This document shows, piece after piece, positions 62,655 through 64,000 of a stretch of DNA of 64,000 nt. This DNA is from Burkholderiaceae bacterium (GTDB taxonomy: Bacteria > Pseudomonadota > Gammaproteobacteria > Burkholderiales > Burkholderiaceae_C). Below the pieces are notes generated by a model. That model saw nothing but the letters and a program-made list of their open reading frames with translations. It had not been told where the DNA came from and made no database searches. The stretch is taken from the NCBI GenBank assembly GCA_016790175.1, contig JAEUPI010000217.1, forward strand, positions 1-64,000, given 5' to 3'. Position 1 is the stretch's first letter, and each line of letters starts with the position of its first letter. The position numbers and the translations under genes are program-made.

Positions 62655-62680
62655 CCGCTGTCGCGCCCGTGCCGGGCGCA

Positions 62681-62709
62681 GAAACGAAAACGGGCTCCGA
62701 GGAGCCCGT
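62681..62709 (-). terminator. Terminator of the peptide-binding protein gene
   Basis: ACGGGCTCC (62690-62698) pairs with GGAGCCCGT (62701-62709). Read on the minus strand it is followed by TTTTCGTTTC, making a terminator for the 62732 gene. It is convergent with the amidohydrolase, which may also use it weakly. Confidence 0.75.
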
Positions 62710-62731
62710 TGCGTCGCGGGTAGGACGATCG

Positions 62732-64000
62732 CTACTTCAGCGAGGTGAACCGGGCCTCCGGCCGATCGTCGGACCGGTGCACCGTCGTCACGCCCTGCTT
62801 CATGGCCCAGGGGCGCATCTGGTGATGAATCGGGATCAGCAGCACCTCGTCGCGTGTCCGTGCGAGGGCTTCCTTGATCATCGCGTTGCGCTTGGCGACA
62901 TCGGTCTCGGTCTTCATGGCGTCGACCAGCTGATCGACCTTGGCGTCGCTGATCCGCGAGAAATTGAAGTTGCCGTCGGCTCCGCTGGTGCGTGTGCGCA
63001 CCAGCGACTGCAGCGTGTACTGCGCGTCGTACGTGGCCACGCCCCAGCCGAGCATGTAGGCCGAAGTGTCGAAGTTCTGCACCTTCTGGATGAAGGTCGC
63101 CATGCTCTCGGCAACCAGCCGCACCTTGATGCCGATGCGGGCCCACATCGCCACTGTCGCCTGACAGATCTCCTCGTCATTGACATAGCGGTTGTTCGGG
63201 CAGTTCAGCTGGAATTCGAAACCATTGGGGTACCCGGCATCGGCCAGCAGCTTCTTGGCGCGTTCGACGTCGACCTTCGGCGGCGTGTCGATCTCGGTGC
63301 TGTGTCCGTTGACGCCCGGCGCAACCATGATGGCCGCGGGAATCGACAGCCCACGCATCGTGTTGCGCTTGATCGTCTCGCGATCGATCGTGATCGAAAG
63401 CGCCTCGCGCACGCGCTTGTCCTTGAACGGGTTCTTGCCCTTCACGTCGCTGTACTTCAGCTCCGGGCTGCCGATGTCGAGCGCGTAATAGATCGTGCGA
63501 ACCTCCGGGCCGTCGAGCACCTTGAGCTTGGAGTCGCCGCGCAGCTTGGCCACGTCCTGCGTCGGCAGGTCGGTCAGCATGTCGACGTCGCCGGCGATCA
63601 GCGCCGCCACGCGCGTCGGGTCGGACTTCACGGGCGTATAGACCACCTCGGTCACATTGCCGCTGTGCTTGTCCCACCAGTCCTTGTTGATCGACATCGT
63701 GATGCGCTGGTCGGGTGTCCAGCCGGTGATCTTGTAGGGGCCGGTGCCCATCACGTTGCGCGACGCGTAGTTCTCCTCCTTGGCCTTGTAGTCCTGCGTG
63801 TTGGTGGTCTTGTTCTTTTCCGCCCATGCCTTGCTCATGATGCGGAAGTCGACGATGTTGCGCAGGAGGATGGGGTTCGGCGCCGTGAGCACCACGTCGA
63901 TCGTGTGGTCGTCGACCTTCTTGATCTCGCCGATTCCGGTGACGTAGATCGCCATCGTGCCCTGCGGCTGCTTGATGCGGCCGAAACTGAAGATCACATC
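62732..64000 (-). CDS. Peptide/solute ABC transporter substrate-binding protein, C-terminal part
   Basis: The last ~422 codons of a family 5 (DppA/OppA-like) extracellular solute-binding protein. The gene begins beyond the window; the codon at 63998-64000 is internal. YVTGIGEIKKVDDHTIDVVLTAP, YKITGWTPDQRITM and KDKRVREALSITIDRETIKR are typical of the family. It would capture peptides or similar solutes for an ABC importer, probably encoded upstream (beyond 64000). It may link to the acyl-CoA or amidohydrolase genes only by proximity. The signal peptide is not in view. Confidence 0.92.
   Translation of the reverse strand, partial: DVIFSFGRIKQPQGTMAIYVTGIGEIKKVDDHTIDVVLTAPNPILLRNIVDFRIMSKAWAEKNKTTNTQDYKAKEENYASRNVMGTGPYKITGWTPDQRITMSINKDWWDKHSGNVTEVVYTPVKSDPTRVAALIAGDVDMLTDLPTQDVAKLRGDSKLKVLDGPEVRTIYYALDIGSPELKYSDVKGKNPFKDKRVREALSITIDRETIKRNTMRGLSIPAAIMVAPGVNGHSTEIDTPPKVDVERAKKLLADAGYPNGFEFQLNCPNNRYVNDEEICQATVAMWARIGIKVRLVAESMATFIQKVQNFDTSAYMLGWGVATYDAQYTLQSLVRTRTSGADGNFNFSRISDAKVDQLVDAMKTETDVAKRNAMIKEALARTRDEVLLIPIHHQMRPWAMKQGVTTVHRSDDRPEARFTSLK

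Overview
The window is a gene-dense stretch of a GC-rich (roughly two-thirds G+C by eye) bacterial chromosome. Gene orders (thrS-infC-rpmI-rplT-pheST-ihfA, ilvIHC-pssA-leuA, tig-clpPX-lon, hpnCDE, etfBA beside acyl-CoA dehydrogenases) and the protein sequences point to a betaproteobacterium of the order Burkholderiales, probably near the Leptothrix/Rubrivivax/Methylibium group. That placement is inferred from gene content, not from a tree. There are no insertion sequences, prophage genes, CRISPR arrays or rRNA genes, and no gene-free stretch exceeds about 260 bases.

Layout. 1-9608: fatty-acid-like catabolic cluster on the + strand (thiolase end, DhlA-like alpha/beta hydrolase, two hotdog thioesterases, a 616-residue and an AidB-like acyl-CoA dehydrogenase, two SDRs, an MDR reductase, a patatin), much of it with 1-4 base gene overlaps. 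9785-11711: an exported DUF4331 protein and a small lipoprotein. 11786-19691: translation operon thrS-infC-rpmI-rplT-pheS-pheT-ihfA-merR, with a terminator-like hairpin before thrS and another before pheS. 19730-23565: tRNA-Pro, a small unknown protein, and two divergent pyrophosphatases, one membrane-bound (with an OmpA-like tail) and one soluble. 23685-29656: M16 protease, GNAT-like protein, nadE, glnB. 29675-33014 (-): ECF sigma factor, DUF3619, DUF3106, RDD, dgkA and LOG-family genes in one tightly overlapping operon. 33272-39402: branched-chain amino acid genes ilvI-ilvH-ilvC, pssA, then leuA behind a leucine-leader attenuator. 39549-44442: a PBP7-like peptidase, an IclR regulator and the squalene genes hpnE-hpnD-hpnC. 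44462-48828: an RND efflux pair behind a promoter fused to a perfect TetR-type palindrome. 48914-55447: tRNA-Leu(UAG), the proteostasis genes tig-clpP-clpX-lon (lon has a sigma-32-type promoter), then tRNA-Gly, tRNA-Cys and tRNA-Leu(UAA). 55517-64000: a UMF1-type MFS transporter, etfBA, an acyl-CoA dehydrogenase, a nitronate monooxygenase-like enzyme, an amidohydrolase, and a truncated peptide-ABC binding protein on the - strand.

How the parts work together. The acyl-CoA dehydrogenases at both ends pass electrons to EtfAB. PssA and DgkA serve phospholipid synthesis, and HpnCDE makes squalene. Leader and attenuator structures suggest that leuA, and possibly thrS and pheST, respond to amino-acid or tRNA charging. 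The most system-like unexplained unit is the ECF sigma / DUF3619 / DUF3106 operon: its topology (cytoplasmic sigma factor, single-pass membrane protein, exported helical protein) resembles a surface-signalling module, but the pairing is inference.
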